The notes under the pieces: generated by a model
What the model was told of the DNA's origin: nothing
Seen by the model: the letters and a program-made list of their open reading frames with translations, nothing else
Database searches by the model: none
Source: Seohaeicola zhoushanensis
Lineage (GTDB): Bacteria > Pseudomonadota > Alphaproteobacteria > Rhodobacterales > Rhodobacteraceae
Length of the DNA: 64,000 nt
Assembly (NCBI RefSeq): GCF_014656415.1
Contig: NZ_BNCJ01000009.1
Location: 115,031-179,030, forward strand
Reading direction: 5' to 3'
Program-made: the position numbers and the translations under genes
Shown: positions 52,262 to 61,761 of the stretch, one piece after another
Numbering within the stretch: the stretch's first letter is position 1
Layout: every line of letters begins with the position of its first letter

Positions 52262-55200
52262 TTACTGCCCTCTGGCCTGCCGCTGCGCTCTCATGAAGAA
52301 GTGCCTTGTCGCCTGCGCCCGTGCGTCCGGGTCTGTCATGAAGATGTTCCGCATCTCGTTGTCTTGCTGGAACGCGCGGACGATGCCTTGGAAGAATGCC
52401 TGAGAGAACGTGTTCTCGACCACGTCTGCGGGGTTGTTCCGCATCATCTCGGTCATGTCTTCATTCATGATATCGCGCGTGACGCGTTCGAAGCGCAGGA
52501 AGTCTTCGCGCGAGAACTGGGTGCCATGCCGCTCGTTGAACGACTCGATAATCTCGGACAGCGACCTTTCTTCTTCCTCGGTGTAGGCGTTCGCGCCGAA
52601 CTCGGTGATCGGTTGCAGGGTCGCAGTCTGCGCCGGTGAGAGGGACGCGCTGCCCACTTCGCCCTTCAGCAACTTGAAGGCAGAAAGGTTCAGCATGTCG
52701 TCGGTGATCGATATGTCGGCGGGCACGTCGCGCGACGGCAGCAGACGCGACAACCACGATGTGTAGGCATAGAGTTTTTCCAACCACGCATCGTTGAGTG
52801 ATACGACCTGCGCCACGAAAACGTAGAACCGCTGGAAGCTCTTCAGGAGTTGGCGGAACTCTTCTTGTTGTGCCTCGTCTTCATCCAGTTCGAAGCGCCC
52901 CACCGCGAGACGGACAGTGCCTTCCAACTTGAGGCGGTCTTGGGTTGTCAGATCGCCCTTGAAGAACTGGTCGGCAAACCGTTCGACCTCTTCTTTGTGG
53001 ATGTAGGTCGACGACGAGATGCGCTGTTCGAGGTCATAGATTTGGTTCAGGTCGGTGCGTTCTTCGAGCGCGGTTGCCTCGAAGAAGGGGGCAAACGCCT
53101 CTTTCAAGTCTTCCATCGTGTTCTGGAAGTCGAGAACGAAGGTTCGGGTCTTGCCGGGATATGTCCGGTTCAACCGTGCAAGCGTCTGCACCGCTTGCAA
53201 CCCGGCGAGTTTCTTTTCCACATACATGGCGACGAGTTTCGGTTGGTCGAACCCGGTCTGGTATTTCTCGGCAACGACGAGGATCTGGAACTCGTCGGTG
53301 TCGAACTTCTTCGGCAGTTCGGTCTCGGCGAACCCGTTCGCGGTCGCTTCGGTCCAGACGTTGCCATCGATGTTCAGATCACCCGAGAACGCGACCAGCG
53401 CCTTCAGATCGGTGTAACCCTTCTGCTTGATATACTCGTTCAGGCGCTGCCAGAAGCGCAGCGCGTGTTCGCGACTCTGGGTCACGATCATCGCTTTCGC
53501 CTTGCCGTCTAGTTCCTTGGCAACGTGGCGGCGGAAGTGTTCGACGATCACCTCGACCTTCTGATCGATGGCGGTCGGATGCAGCGAGGCATAGCGGGCG
53601 ACACGCGCCTGTGCCTTGCGTCCCTTGAAGGCGGGATCGTCTTCGATGGTCTTTTCGAGTTGGTAGTATGCCTTGTAGGTCATGTAGTTCTGGAGCACGT
53701 CCAGAATGAACCCTTCCTCGATTGCCTGACGCATCGAATAGAGGTGGAACGGGTGGGGTTTGCCGTCTGACCCGATGCGCCCAAAGCGTTCCAGCGTGAC
53801 ATTGCGCGGTGTCGCGGTGAAGGCGAGGAACGAGATATTCTTCTGCGGACCCCGCGCTTTCTGGAACGCGAGAACCATGTCTTCAATGTCTTCGGAACTC
53901 GCCTCGTCGCGGGTCAGCGCGTCGGTCAACCCTTGTGCCGCCTTGCCGGACTGGGACGAATGCGCCTCGTCGATGATCACGGCGAAGTTCTTGCCCCCCT
54001 GACCAGAGATCGCCTTCAGATGTTCGGTGCCGAACTTCTGGATCGTCGTGATGATGATCCGCGCGCCTTTCAGGATCGCGTCTTTCAGATCGCGGGACGT
54101 GCCGTCGATCTTCTTCACCACGCCCTCGGTCTGGGCGAACCCGCTGATGGTCTGCTGCAACTGACGGTCCAGCACCAAGCGATCGGTCACGATGATCGCG
54201 GTGTCGAAGAGCGGTTTGTCGTCTTCGTCATGCAGGTTGATAATCTGGTGGGCGGTCCAGGCGATGGTGTTCGACTTGCCCGACCCTGCACTGTGCTGGA
54301 TCAGGTAGTTCTGTCCTGCGCCCGTGGAGCGCGCGTCCGACAGCAGTTTGCGCACAGCGTCAAACTGCTGGAACCGCGGAAAGATCAGCGCCTCTTTGCC
54401 GCCCGAGCGTTCAAGATGGATGAACCGCCCGATCAGGTCGAGCAGCACCTCGCGCGAGAACACCGCCTTCTCGCCGGGCAGATCCTTGTAGAGATAGGCG
54501 ACCCGGTTCTCGCCCGGCACATCGGGGTTTCCGGCACCGCCGTCGCGCCCGCGATTGAAGGGCAGGAACCGCGTCTTGCCGTTCATCAGGCGCGTGGTCA
54601 TCGACACGTAGTCCTGATCCACCGCGGAATGGACGATGGCACCGCGTTTGAAGGTCAGCAGCGGTTCGCCAGCGGGGGAGCGGTCTTGCCGATACTGCTT
54701 CTCGGCGTGTTTGACGTTCTGCCCGGTCAGGTGGTTCTTCACTTCGAGCGTGGCGACCGGAATGCCGTTGACGAAGGTCACCAGATCGATGGCGTTCTTG
54801 TTCTTCGCCGAATAGGTCACCTGCCGCATCACGGACAGTATGTTCGCCTCGTAAAGGCGGGTCAGGTCCGGGTTCAGGTTCGATGCGGGTTTGAAGAAGC
54901 AGAGCGCGAACCGAATGTTCGGCACCAGTTTGATGCCCTCGCGAAGCACCACATGGGTCGGGTTCTGCTTCAACGCCTGATCAAGACGCTTCAGAACCTC
55001 CGCCTCCGCCTGCGCGCTGTAGTGATCTTCCAGCTTCTGCCAAGCCTCGGGTTGCGTCGTCTTTAGAAAGCGGAACAGCAACTCGGTGTCGAGGGCATGA
55101 TCGACGTCGTAATGGGACGGGCAGTTGCGCTCGATGTATCCCTGATCGGCAGTCAGGCAGGCGACGATATGCGACTCGAAGACCTTCTCTTGGTGAATAT

Positions 55201-55603
55201 CGGCGGTGCTGTGTGAATGTGTCATGAATGCCATTGTCCTAAACTCACCAACCGGGCAGTCACTCGGGCGTGTATTATTCCAAGTCTGGATTAGGGCGTC
55301 CCGGTTGTTGGCGTGCCATCTTTTGATTTCTCTTTGCCTGCGCAGAACTGCTTTGTCACCATTCATGGGTTCACAGTTGTCGATACGAAAATTCGCAATG
55401 TCATCGCCGATCTTCACCCGGAAATGTGGGGGTGGATGTTCATTGGCGAAAATTTCGATCTTCATGCCCCGCTGGATTGCGACGAGGAACTCTATGAAAT
55501 GTCCGTCCCTGCGAGTTCGGCGTTCGCGATCATCAGCGCTTTGGCAGGCATCATGGAGTGCTTGTACGCTAGGATGATCGAATGGAACAATATATTCCGT
55601 CAC
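52262..55603 (-). CDS. hsdR: type I restriction enzyme R subunit with N-terminal DUF4160-like domain
   Basis: A 1113-residue open frame. Residues from about 127 are HsdR, with the N-terminal PD-(D/E)xK nuclease (Asp273, then ATLEVKN with Glu287 and Lys289), Walker A HSAGSGKSN (437-445), DEAH (545-548), LAFTATPR and TGFDQPKLVA, the motor that translocates DNA and cuts it. Residues about 40-122 resemble DUF4160 (MKIEIFANEHPPPHFRV, WHANNRDALIQTWNNTRP). The two parts join through FRTMAFMTH, with the probable native HsdR start at Met127 (ATG at 55225) or Met124. The GTG at 55603 has GGAG eight bases upstream, so the added part is likely translated. One lost T in GAGTTTTAG would explain the fusion. 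Confidence 0.85.
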   Translation of the reverse strand: MTEYIVPFDHPSVQALHDACQSADDRERRTRRDGHFIEFLVAIQRGMKIEIFANEHPPPHFRVKIGDDIANFRIDNCEPMNGDKAVLRRQREIKRWHANNRDALIQTWNNTRPSDCPVGEFRTMAFMTHSHSTADIHQEKVFESHIVACLTADQGYIERNCPSHYDVDHALDTELLFRFLKTTQPEAWQKLEDHYSAQAEAEVLKRLDQALKQNPTHVVLREGIKLVPNIRFALCFFKPASNLNPDLTRLYEANILSVMRQVTYSAKNKNAIDLVTFVNGIPVATLEVKNHLTGQNVKHAEKQYRQDRSPAGEPLLTFKRGAIVHSAVDQDYVSMTTRLMNGKTRFLPFNRGRDGGAGNPDVPGENRVAYLYKDLPGEKAVFSREVLLDLIGRFIHLERSGGKEALIFPRFQQFDAVRKLLSDARSTGAGQNYLIQHSAGSGKSNTIAWTAHQIINLHDEDDKPLFDTAIIVTDRLVLDRQLQQTISGFAQTEGVVKKIDGTSRDLKDAILKGARIIITTIQKFGTEHLKAISGQGGKNFAVIIDEAHSSQSGKAAQGLTDALTRDEASSEDIEDMVLAFQKARGPQKNISFLAFTATPRNVTLERFGRIGSDGKPHPFHLYSMRQAIEEGFILDVLQNYMTYKAYYQLEKTIEDDPAFKGRKAQARVARYASLHPTAIDQKVEVIVEHFRRHVAKELDGKAKAMIVTQSREHALRFWQRLNEYIKQKGYTDLKALVAFSGDLNIDGNVWTEATANGFAETELPKKFDTDEFQILVVAEKYQTGFDQPKLVAMYVEKKLAGLQAVQTLARLNRTYPGKTRTFVLDFQNTMEDLKEAFAPFFEATALEERTDLNQIYDLEQRISSSTYIHKEEVERFADQFFKGDLTTQDRLKLEGTVRLAVGRFELDEDEAQQEEFRQLLKSFQRFYVFVAQVVSLNDAWLEKLYAYTSWLSRLLPSRDVPADISITDDMLNLSAFKLLKGEVGSASLSPAQTATLQPITEFGANAYTEEEERSLSEIIESFNERHGTQFSREDFLRFERVTRDIMNEDMTEMMRNNPADVVENTFSQAFFQGIVRAFQQDNEMRNIFMTDPDARAQATRHFFMRAQRQARGQ

Positions 55604-55654
55604 GCGCCCATCTCCACTTGAACTACACAGACGCTGAGATGAACATTGGCATGG

Positions 55655-57889
55655 TCAGACACTCTGGTTCACCTTCTCAAACCAGAGGAGCGCTGCTTCT
55701 CCATCCTTTTTCGAAATCTCATCTATGGTCCTGCTGTGGCGAATACCGTTGCGCATCTCAGCAAGTTGATCTACTCGCTTCGACAAATCCTCTTTCGACC
55801 TGAAGGTTTCGCTGAACGTATGCCAGTTGTTCTTCGCAAGAACGATGTCTTTCAGTTCTTGTAGGTCGCAGAATTCAAGCATCCCGCCGATGATCGCATA
55901 GCGATCTTTGTCGAAGGCAGGGTTCTTTCTCTGCGCGCGGTTCAGCCTTTGCTGGACCTTATCCATGACGTGTTGTGGAAATGGGTCCTCTTGTGCATGA
56001 AGTGCGGTTTCGATCGTCGCGCGTAGCCCGAGTTCGACCGTCTCGATCCGTGCATCCAAATCGCGGAGGTCAGGGGATAGATCGAGGCGTTCTTTGATTA
56101 GCAAGGACTCGATTGCCTCGACATACGTTCGCTGCCTCTCGTTGATGAATTCTTCGAAGTCTGACGCTGAGAAGTTCGATCTCATGAGGATGTCGAACGC
56201 AGCGGGCGAAATCAGGTGGCTTTCCAAGATCGCGCGCACCCGGTTTTCGCCGTTCTGCTTGATCAGTTCAGGCAGATACTCGTTCGGAAGTTTGTCACGA
56301 ATGACGTGCCGGTTCGTTCCATCGAGAAGTGGCGTGCGGTTGAGGATCGAATGCACGGATCGATCTTGCAGGTTTGCATCGCCCCACGACGCAGGCACGA
56401 TGTGGTGATCGTCGAGCATCTCGTTCTCAGGAATGTTGCCTGTGATCCAGTCTCGTGCGCCGTTCAGAACCAGCAGGTTGAAGATACCGTTGTAGATCGA
56501 CGATCCATATTTCGTCTCACGACGCAGTTCGAGGTTCTTGAAACGGGTCTTGAACTCTTGGATCAGGGGCGGTTCGTTGGCATCGCTCTCGATCCACGCC
56601 TTGACGTTCTGATAGTCTCGCGCGGCGGTCGACTCGACTGACCCAGAGTAGCGGTTCGTGAAGATCGCCGCCCAATACCAGAACCGAACCTTGCGCTGTG
56701 CATTCAGGCGTTTGTCTGCGGGCAGCGTCCGAACATGCTCTTGCAATGCCGAGAAGGCGGGCAGGATCGACACATATGGCAGGTATTTGGACGATGTGAC
56801 CCCAAACTCCTGCGGATGCCGCAACATCTTGATCGCACGCTCCAGCGCAGACACCGCAGTGTCCCACAACGCAACGAACTCTTCGGTCGTCTGAACCAGC
56901 ACTTCTTTTTCGATCTTGCCGTCGAGAGTGCGGATCGTCTTCTGATGCCCGGGCATCAAGTAATACAGATATTTGGGTGAGCAGTATGCCTGCTTCAGGA
57001 TCGACATGACCTGCAAGATGTAGACATTCAGTTTCGAACTCTCGACGAACTCCAAACGCCCGCGCGCCTTGCGCCACATGAACTTGAGTTGCAGGTCGCG
57101 GGGTTTCAGCAGGGCATTCAGCAGGTCGAACACATCCAGTCGAATGCCCTTGCTGTTGATCTGGGTGAAGATGTCGCAAATCTTGTCCAGTCCCAGATCC
57201 TTGTCGAGTTCGATGTAGGAAACCTGATATTGCTCGGTCAGATCCTTGAGTTCCTGACCGAACTTCTCTGCGTTTTGGCCATGGAGCGCGCACTGTTCCG
57301 CCTCTTCGAGATCGCCCCGCTCTTTTGCCTCGGCGGTCATGTCCTGCCAGTATTTCGCATATCCCTGCACCCAAGTCGGCATCGCCCAACCGCCAGCGCC
57401 GATCACGGATAGCGGGAAGATGTGTTCGCGATACTGGATCTTTGGGTCTTGTGTCAGTTTATCTATGCGCTTCGTCTTCCAGTCGTATCCGAACGCGTCG
57501 TCGTATTCTTCACGCATGAAGCGGTCGACGTTGATGAAATAGATTGCGCGGTTGGCGCGGTCTGGCAGCGGCACATCGGGCGCGACACAGGCATAGTAAA
57601 GCGCCGTCAGTCGCTGTTGACCGTCCAGAACAATATGCTCGGATGACCCCCCGCCGGGGTGACCGTAAATCGGTTCGCAGGCGAGTGCCTTGAAGTTCTC
57701 GTCCTTGCCCTTCCACAGCAGAAGACTTCCAACGTAGTAGTCCAGAAAGATCGACCGCATCAGATCCGAGATGTCCCACGGATTCCACTCGAACTCTCGT
57801 TGGAAGTCGGGAACGACAAATCGACCTTCCTTCAGACGCGAAAGCAAGTTGTTCAACGTGAACTGGTTTGGTTTCTGCGCGTCTTTCAT
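55655..57889 (-). CDS. GmrSD-family (DUF262 + HNH) protein with C-terminal HEPN motif
   Basis: A 744-residue protein. The DUF262/GmrS part has VPDFQREFEW (26-35), DGQQR (89-93, the nucleotide-sensing/cleaving motif) and FTQINSKGIRLDVFDLL (241-257). The GmrD/DUF1524-like part has an HNH-type motif DDHHIVPASW (493-502). The last 70 residues (about 675-744) look like a Swt1-type HEPN domain, with NNWHTFSETF and RNGIRH (713-718), the R-x4-6-H RNase pattern. GmrSD is known as a type IV restriction enzyme for modified DNA. The gene lies between the small unknown gene and hsdR in an hsd operon, which suggests a second line of defence. It has no membrane or signal segment. ATG at 57889 has weak GAAAG upstream. 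Confidence 0.82.
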   Translation of the reverse strand: MKDAQKPNQFTLNNLLSRLKEGRFVVPDFQREFEWNPWDISDLMRSIFLDYYVGSLLLWKGKDENFKALACEPIYGHPGGGSSEHIVLDGQQRLTALYYACVAPDVPLPDRANRAIYFINVDRFMREEYDDAFGYDWKTKRIDKLTQDPKIQYREHIFPLSVIGAGGWAMPTWVQGYAKYWQDMTAEAKERGDLEEAEQCALHGQNAEKFGQELKDLTEQYQVSYIELDKDLGLDKICDIFTQINSKGIRLDVFDLLNALLKPRDLQLKFMWRKARGRLEFVESSKLNVYILQVMSILKQAYCSPKYLYYLMPGHQKTIRTLDGKIEKEVLVQTTEEFVALWDTAVSALERAIKMLRHPQEFGVTSSKYLPYVSILPAFSALQEHVRTLPADKRLNAQRKVRFWYWAAIFTNRYSGSVESTAARDYQNVKAWIESDANEPPLIQEFKTRFKNLELRRETKYGSSIYNGIFNLLVLNGARDWITGNIPENEMLDDHHIVPASWGDANLQDRSVHSILNRTPLLDGTNRHVIRDKLPNEYLPELIKQNGENRVRAILESHLISPAAFDILMRSNFSASDFEEFINERQRTYVEAIESLLIKERLDLSPDLRDLDARIETVELGLRATIETALHAQEDPFPQHVMDKVQQRLNRAQRKNPAFDKDRYAIIGGMLEFCDLQELKDIVLAKNNWHTFSETFRSKEDLSKRVDQLAEMRNGIRHSRTIDEISKKDGEAALLWFEKVNQSV

Positions 57890-57980
57890 GCTTTCAACTC
57901 TTTGATGAAGAACGATTTGTTGTTCTCGAAACACTTGCCATATTGCGATGTGCACACGCCCGGTGCTTCGGTTCTGATAC

Positions 57981-58391
57981 TCATGTGAACATGTGTTCCA
58001 TGATCGCCCGAGCGTCGTCGATAGTCTGAACGCCCAGGCGTGTGATCGGTTTGGTTCGGAACTCGTCGTAATCCTTGAGATTGCTGTTTGCCCCGTCGCG
58101 TCCCTTGCGCGCTGGATCGGGGTCTTTGTCCTGCCAAGCAGACCCTTTCCAGACCTTCTTCGCGACCTCCACCGTGACGGAGGGCGAAGGTGGGGCATAC
58201 ATGCTGACGATCCACAGATTCACGCGGTCTTTGTGGTCGAGTTCGACGCCGATTGCGCGGCGGCGTCCGCGTGTCGTCCAGACAGACAGATGCACCTGCT
58301 GACTGGAAGCGGTCTTGGGCGGGACCGGATCGCAGTTGGCGCTGAGCTGGGCGCGGATGAACGCTTTGAGGTCGGCGATGGTGTCGGTCAC
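57981..58391 (-). CDS. unknown 136-residue protein of the hsd operon
   Basis: A 136-residue protein starting at GTG 58391, which overlaps the hsdS stop by four bases, so it is translationally coupled. It begins with a helix (IADLKAFIRAQLSANC), then strands (QVHLSVWTTRGRRRAIGVEL, VNLWIVSMYAP), a basic stretch with KVWKGSAWQDKDPDPARKGRD and a final helix (IDDARAIMEHMF). It has no domain that I recognise. A 91-base gap follows to the GmrSD-type gene. Presence inside the operon suggests a specificity, regulatory or effector-linked role. Confidence 0.7.
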   Translation of the reverse strand: MTDTIADLKAFIRAQLSANCDPVPPKTASSQQVHLSVWTTRGRRRAIGVELDHKDRVNLWIVSMYAPPSPSVTVEVAKKVWKGSAWQDKDPDPARKGRDGANSNLKDYDEFRTKPITRLGVQTIDDARAIMEHMFT

Positions 58392-59746
58392 GCGCCCATC
58401 TCCTCTTGAATGGCGTCGAGGCGGCGGTCGGGGGTGCCGGATTTGGCGTAGGTCGATACGTCGATCTGACCCGTGACAGCGGCGGTGATCTGGGCAGAGC
58501 GGTATTCTCTGAGGCGGTCGATGGAGGCGATGGTTTTCTGTTGGATGCGCTCAAGCGCTGCCAATTCGTCCTCGATCCAATTTAATAAGTTGCGCTGAAC
58601 GGATGGTGGGGGCGTGGGGATGGACACTTCTTTTACGAAACCGACTTCAAGGTGTGGATGAAGTGCGCCGGTCTCTATCGATGCCAACGCTTCGCGACCG
58701 CTGCGGGAGCAAAGGATTTGCAATAGTAGACGCGGAAGAATCCGTTCGGGTTTTGGTCGCGTAATAATCATTGCGTGGCACCCTGATCCATCAAACTTGT
58801 CGTCGACAATCGCCGTTGCGCCACATCCCGCACCAGTCTGCACAATCACGAGGTCGTCGCGGCGGACACGTGCCTTCGGTTTCTCTTTTAACCATGCATT
58901 CGTGACGAAGTAGGGTTTTCGCTCAAACTCAATCTGACGGTTTTTCACATGGGTCGATTGAAGGTAAGGAACTGAATTTGAGTACTCTTCTTCCACAAGA
59001 ATGTCGCGAGTTGGACCAACAAAGCCGTTGCCAAGTCGACTACAAAGCGTCTTCAGTTTCAGGGCTCTTCGCTCTGAGTATTCAGAGTTGACATGTGCAA
59101 AGCGGGGATGGGTTCCGTCGATCAAATAATCAACTTCGGACGCCGATTTCTCTTCTAACAACGCGACCAACCGCTGCTTTTTCTCGATCAGCAGGTCTAT
59201 TCTTGCGGTCTCACGGTCCAGAAAGTCGGCGATCTGGCGTTGGGTCGCGAGGTCGGGCACCCATACGTCGCTACGGAACAGATTGGTATCGTCAAGGTTT
59301 TGAATGCCGGTGTTCTGCTTGATGAACTGATGACTGTATCCACTCATGTAATGGGCAGAGAGCAGATACAGAAAGAAGCGGTTCCAAACGCTTTCGTGTG
59401 GTCTAATCCTTGCGACGAAGTTCGATGTGACCGCTTCAACGTCCTCATCGAATGATACAACCCGACCGACAGGCGTCTTCTCGCCGCCCCCCGATTTTTC
59501 AATGACAATGTCTCCGCGTCGAAGTTGCAGATTCTTGAACTGCTGCTTTTTGAAGGAACGGGTGGTCGGGTCGTCGAGGTTCAACGTGAGGCGCGACCAG
59601 TCGAAGTCTGCAACGCGAACGCATATCGCATCGATTTCATCCTCGCCTGCTTCACTACCCCAAGCGCCGTTCTTCGGTCCTTGAGCAAGGTGCCGAAGCG
59701 TCGTTCGCTGCCACCCGTCTGGGATCGATTGGAACATAGAACTCAC
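58388..59746 (-). CDS. hsdS: type I restriction-modification specificity subunit
   Basis: A 452-residue S subunit with two target-recognition domains, about residues 10-150 and 215-390, each followed by a conserved helical spacer: QRQIADFLDRETARIDLLIEK near 165-185 and NWIEDELAALERIQQKTIASIDRLREYRSAQI near 390-420. The two TRDs differ, so the site recognised is bipartite and asymmetric. GTG at 59746 is preferred because GGAGG lies six bases upstream and the codon overlaps the hsdM stop. Confidence 0.92.
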   Translation of the reverse strand: MSSMFQSIPDGWQRTTLRHLAQGPKNGAWGSEAGEDEIDAICVRVADFDWSRLTLNLDDPTTRSFKKQQFKNLQLRRGDIVIEKSGGGEKTPVGRVVSFDEDVEAVTSNFVARIRPHESVWNRFFLYLLSAHYMSGYSHQFIKQNTGIQNLDDTNLFRSDVWVPDLATQRQIADFLDRETARIDLLIEKKQRLVALLEEKSASEVDYLIDGTHPRFAHVNSEYSERRALKLKTLCSRLGNGFVGPTRDILVEEEYSNSVPYLQSTHVKNRQIEFERKPYFVTNAWLKEKPKARVRRDDLVIVQTGAGCGATAIVDDKFDGSGCHAMIITRPKPERILPRLLLQILCSRSGREALASIETGALHPHLEVGFVKEVSIPTPPPSVQRNLLNWIEDELAALERIQQKTIASIDRLREYRSAQITAAVTGQIDVSTYAKSGTPDRRLDAIQEEMGA

Positions 59747-61761
59747 TCGACCACCTCCCGCAGCAGACCTGCGATTTCTGCTTCCAGCGACTTCAACTCG
59801 GCGTCGATCTCTTCCAGCGGTCTCGGAGGCACGTATTTGTAAAAGTAGCGGTTGAAGTTGATCTCATACCCGACACGCCCGACGCCGCCATCGTGCGCAT
59901 CGGTGTATGTCTCATCCACCCAGGCATCGGGGACGAAGGGCAGAACCTCGCGCTGCACATAGGCGCGCCAGTCCTCGTTCAGCGGCACCAGTTCGTGATC
60001 GCGCAGATCGGTGTCGGGTTCGGGATTGCCATTCTTGTCAGTGCATACCTGCGCCGCCTCGTCGCGTTCGGACAGAGCGGAGAGGATCGCCTTGGTGAGC
60101 GGTGCACCCAGGTTGAACCCGGCGAACTTCTGGACCTTCTTCAAGTCTTTCTCGAACCGCGCGCGGTCCATGTAGTCGCTGCCACCCAGAACGTCGGGCA
60201 GCAGTTCCATGAGCAAGGACTGCTTTTCTGCGTCGAGGTTCTGGAACGGGCGGGTTTCGGACAGGGCGTCGAGACCTTCGGGGGTGACCCGGAACCGAAG
60301 TTTCAGTGGGCGTTCGACGCGGATTTCGCGATACCCGAAGTCGGTCGTGGCGAAGATTTTCGACACGTCTTCCCACCCTTCGTTGCCGTTCAGCATGTCG
60401 TGGTAGATGCGGGCGATCTCGTCACACGCCTCGGGCGGGATTTCGCGGCGTTTGGACCCGAGCGACTTGCGCATCGATTTCCAGAACCGCTCGCCGCTGG
60501 CGTCGATCAGTTGCACCTTGCCGCGTCGGGCGCTGTCCTTGCGGTTGGTGAGCAACCAGACATAGGTCTGAATGCCGGTGTTGTAGAAGAGGTCAGTGGG
60601 CAGCGCGATGATCGCCTCGACCCAGTCGTTTTCCAGCATCCAGCGGCGGATCTCGCTTTCGCCCGACCCGGCACCGCCGGTGAAGAGAGGCGATCCGTTC
60701 ATGACGATGCCGATGCGCGACCCTTGCTCGTCGTTGCGCATCTTGGAGATCATGTGCTGAAGGAACAGCAACTGCCCGTCCGAGATGCGCGGCAGACCCG
60801 CGCCAAAGCGCCCGTTCTTTCCTTGGGTCTCTGCCTCTTCCTTGATCGGGTCGGCGTATTTCTTCCAGTCCACCCCGTAAGGCGGGTTCGACAACATGTA
60901 GTGGAAGCGCTTCTTGGCGTGGGCGTCTTGGGTCAGCGTGTTGCCGAAGGCGATGTTCTCAGGGTTGTGCCCAGTCACCAGCATGTCGGATTTGCAGATC
61001 GCGAAGGACTCGGGGTTCAGTTCCTGCCCGAATAGTTCGACGCGGACGCGGTCGTTCAGCGCCTTCATTTCCATCTCAGCGATGGAAAGCATACCACCCG
61101 TGCCCGCGGCAGGGTCGTAGACTTGGCGGATGACGCCGGCCCCTGTTAGCGCGTCCTTGTCGTTGACCAGCAGCAGCGAGACGATCAGGCGGATGACCTC
61201 GCGCGGGGTGTAGTGTTCGCCCGCCGTTTCGTTCGAGATTTCCGAGAAGCGGCGGATCAGGTCTTCGAACAGATACCCCATTTCAAGGTTCGAGATCGCA
61301 TCGGGGTGCAGGTCAATCTGCGTGAAGCGGTCAAACACCTGATAGAGCAACCCGGCGTCGTTCAGGCGCTTCAGTTGATCTGTGAATAGGAACTTGTCCA
61401 GGAAGATATCTCGAACATTGCCTGAGAACTTGGTGATGTAGTCGACTAGGTTCTTGTGGATATCCTTTGCGTCCTGCCCCTTGAGCGAAGCAAAGGTGAA
61501 ACGGGAAAGATTATACAGGCCGATATCTCGGCCTGTAACGCCGAAGAGGAGGGCATCACGCGCCTCGTCGTCAATGTCGTCGGGAAGTGAGTTTGCCATG
61601 TCGAGCACGGTCGACTTGGTAGCTTCAAGGATGCAGTCAAGACGGCGCAGAACGACAAAGGGCAGGATGACCTTGCCATACTCGGACTGCTTGAAGTCAC
61701 CACGAAGTAGTTCAGCAATGGACCACGCGAATGAACCGAGTGACTTGATATCTGTGCTCAT
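59743..61761 (-). CDS. hsdM: type I restriction-modification methyltransferase subunit
   Basis: A 672-residue N6-adenine methyltransferase. Motif I for S-adenosylmethionine is DPAAGTGGML (216-225); the catalytic motif IV is NPPYG (292-296). GEHYTPREVIRLIVSLL (181-197) marks the start of the MTase domain. The N-terminal helical domain (residues 1-170) binds HsdS. The real start is the ATG at 61761, with GAAGG upstream. It is the first gene of the operon, as in many defence loci where the methylase is expressed first. Confidence 0.95.
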   Translation of the reverse strand: MSTDIKSLGSFAWSIAELLRGDFKQSEYGKVILPFVVLRRLDCILEATKSTVLDMANSLPDDIDDEARDALLFGVTGRDIGLYNLSRFTFASLKGQDAKDIHKNLVDYITKFSGNVRDIFLDKFLFTDQLKRLNDAGLLYQVFDRFTQIDLHPDAISNLEMGYLFEDLIRRFSEISNETAGEHYTPREVIRLIVSLLLVNDKDALTGAGVIRQVYDPAAGTGGMLSIAEMEMKALNDRVRVELFGQELNPESFAICKSDMLVTGHNPENIAFGNTLTQDAHAKKRFHYMLSNPPYGVDWKKYADPIKEEAETQGKNGRFGAGLPRISDGQLLFLQHMISKMRNDEQGSRIGIVMNGSPLFTGGAGSGESEIRRWMLENDWVEAIIALPTDLFYNTGIQTYVWLLTNRKDSARRGKVQLIDASGERFWKSMRKSLGSKRREIPPEACDEIARIYHDMLNGNEGWEDVSKIFATTDFGYREIRVERPLKLRFRVTPEGLDALSETRPFQNLDAEKQSLLMELLPDVLGGSDYMDRARFEKDLKKVQKFAGFNLGAPLTKAILSALSERDEAAQVCTDKNGNPEPDTDLRDHELVPLNEDWRAYVQREVLPFVPDAWVDETYTDAHDGGVGRVGYEINFNRYFYKYVPPRPLEEIDAELKSLEAEIAGLLREVVE

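Noticed and set aside
59893..61035. Plus-strand open frame of 380 codons opposite hsdM
   Set aside because: Antisense of hsdM; low-complexity shadow.
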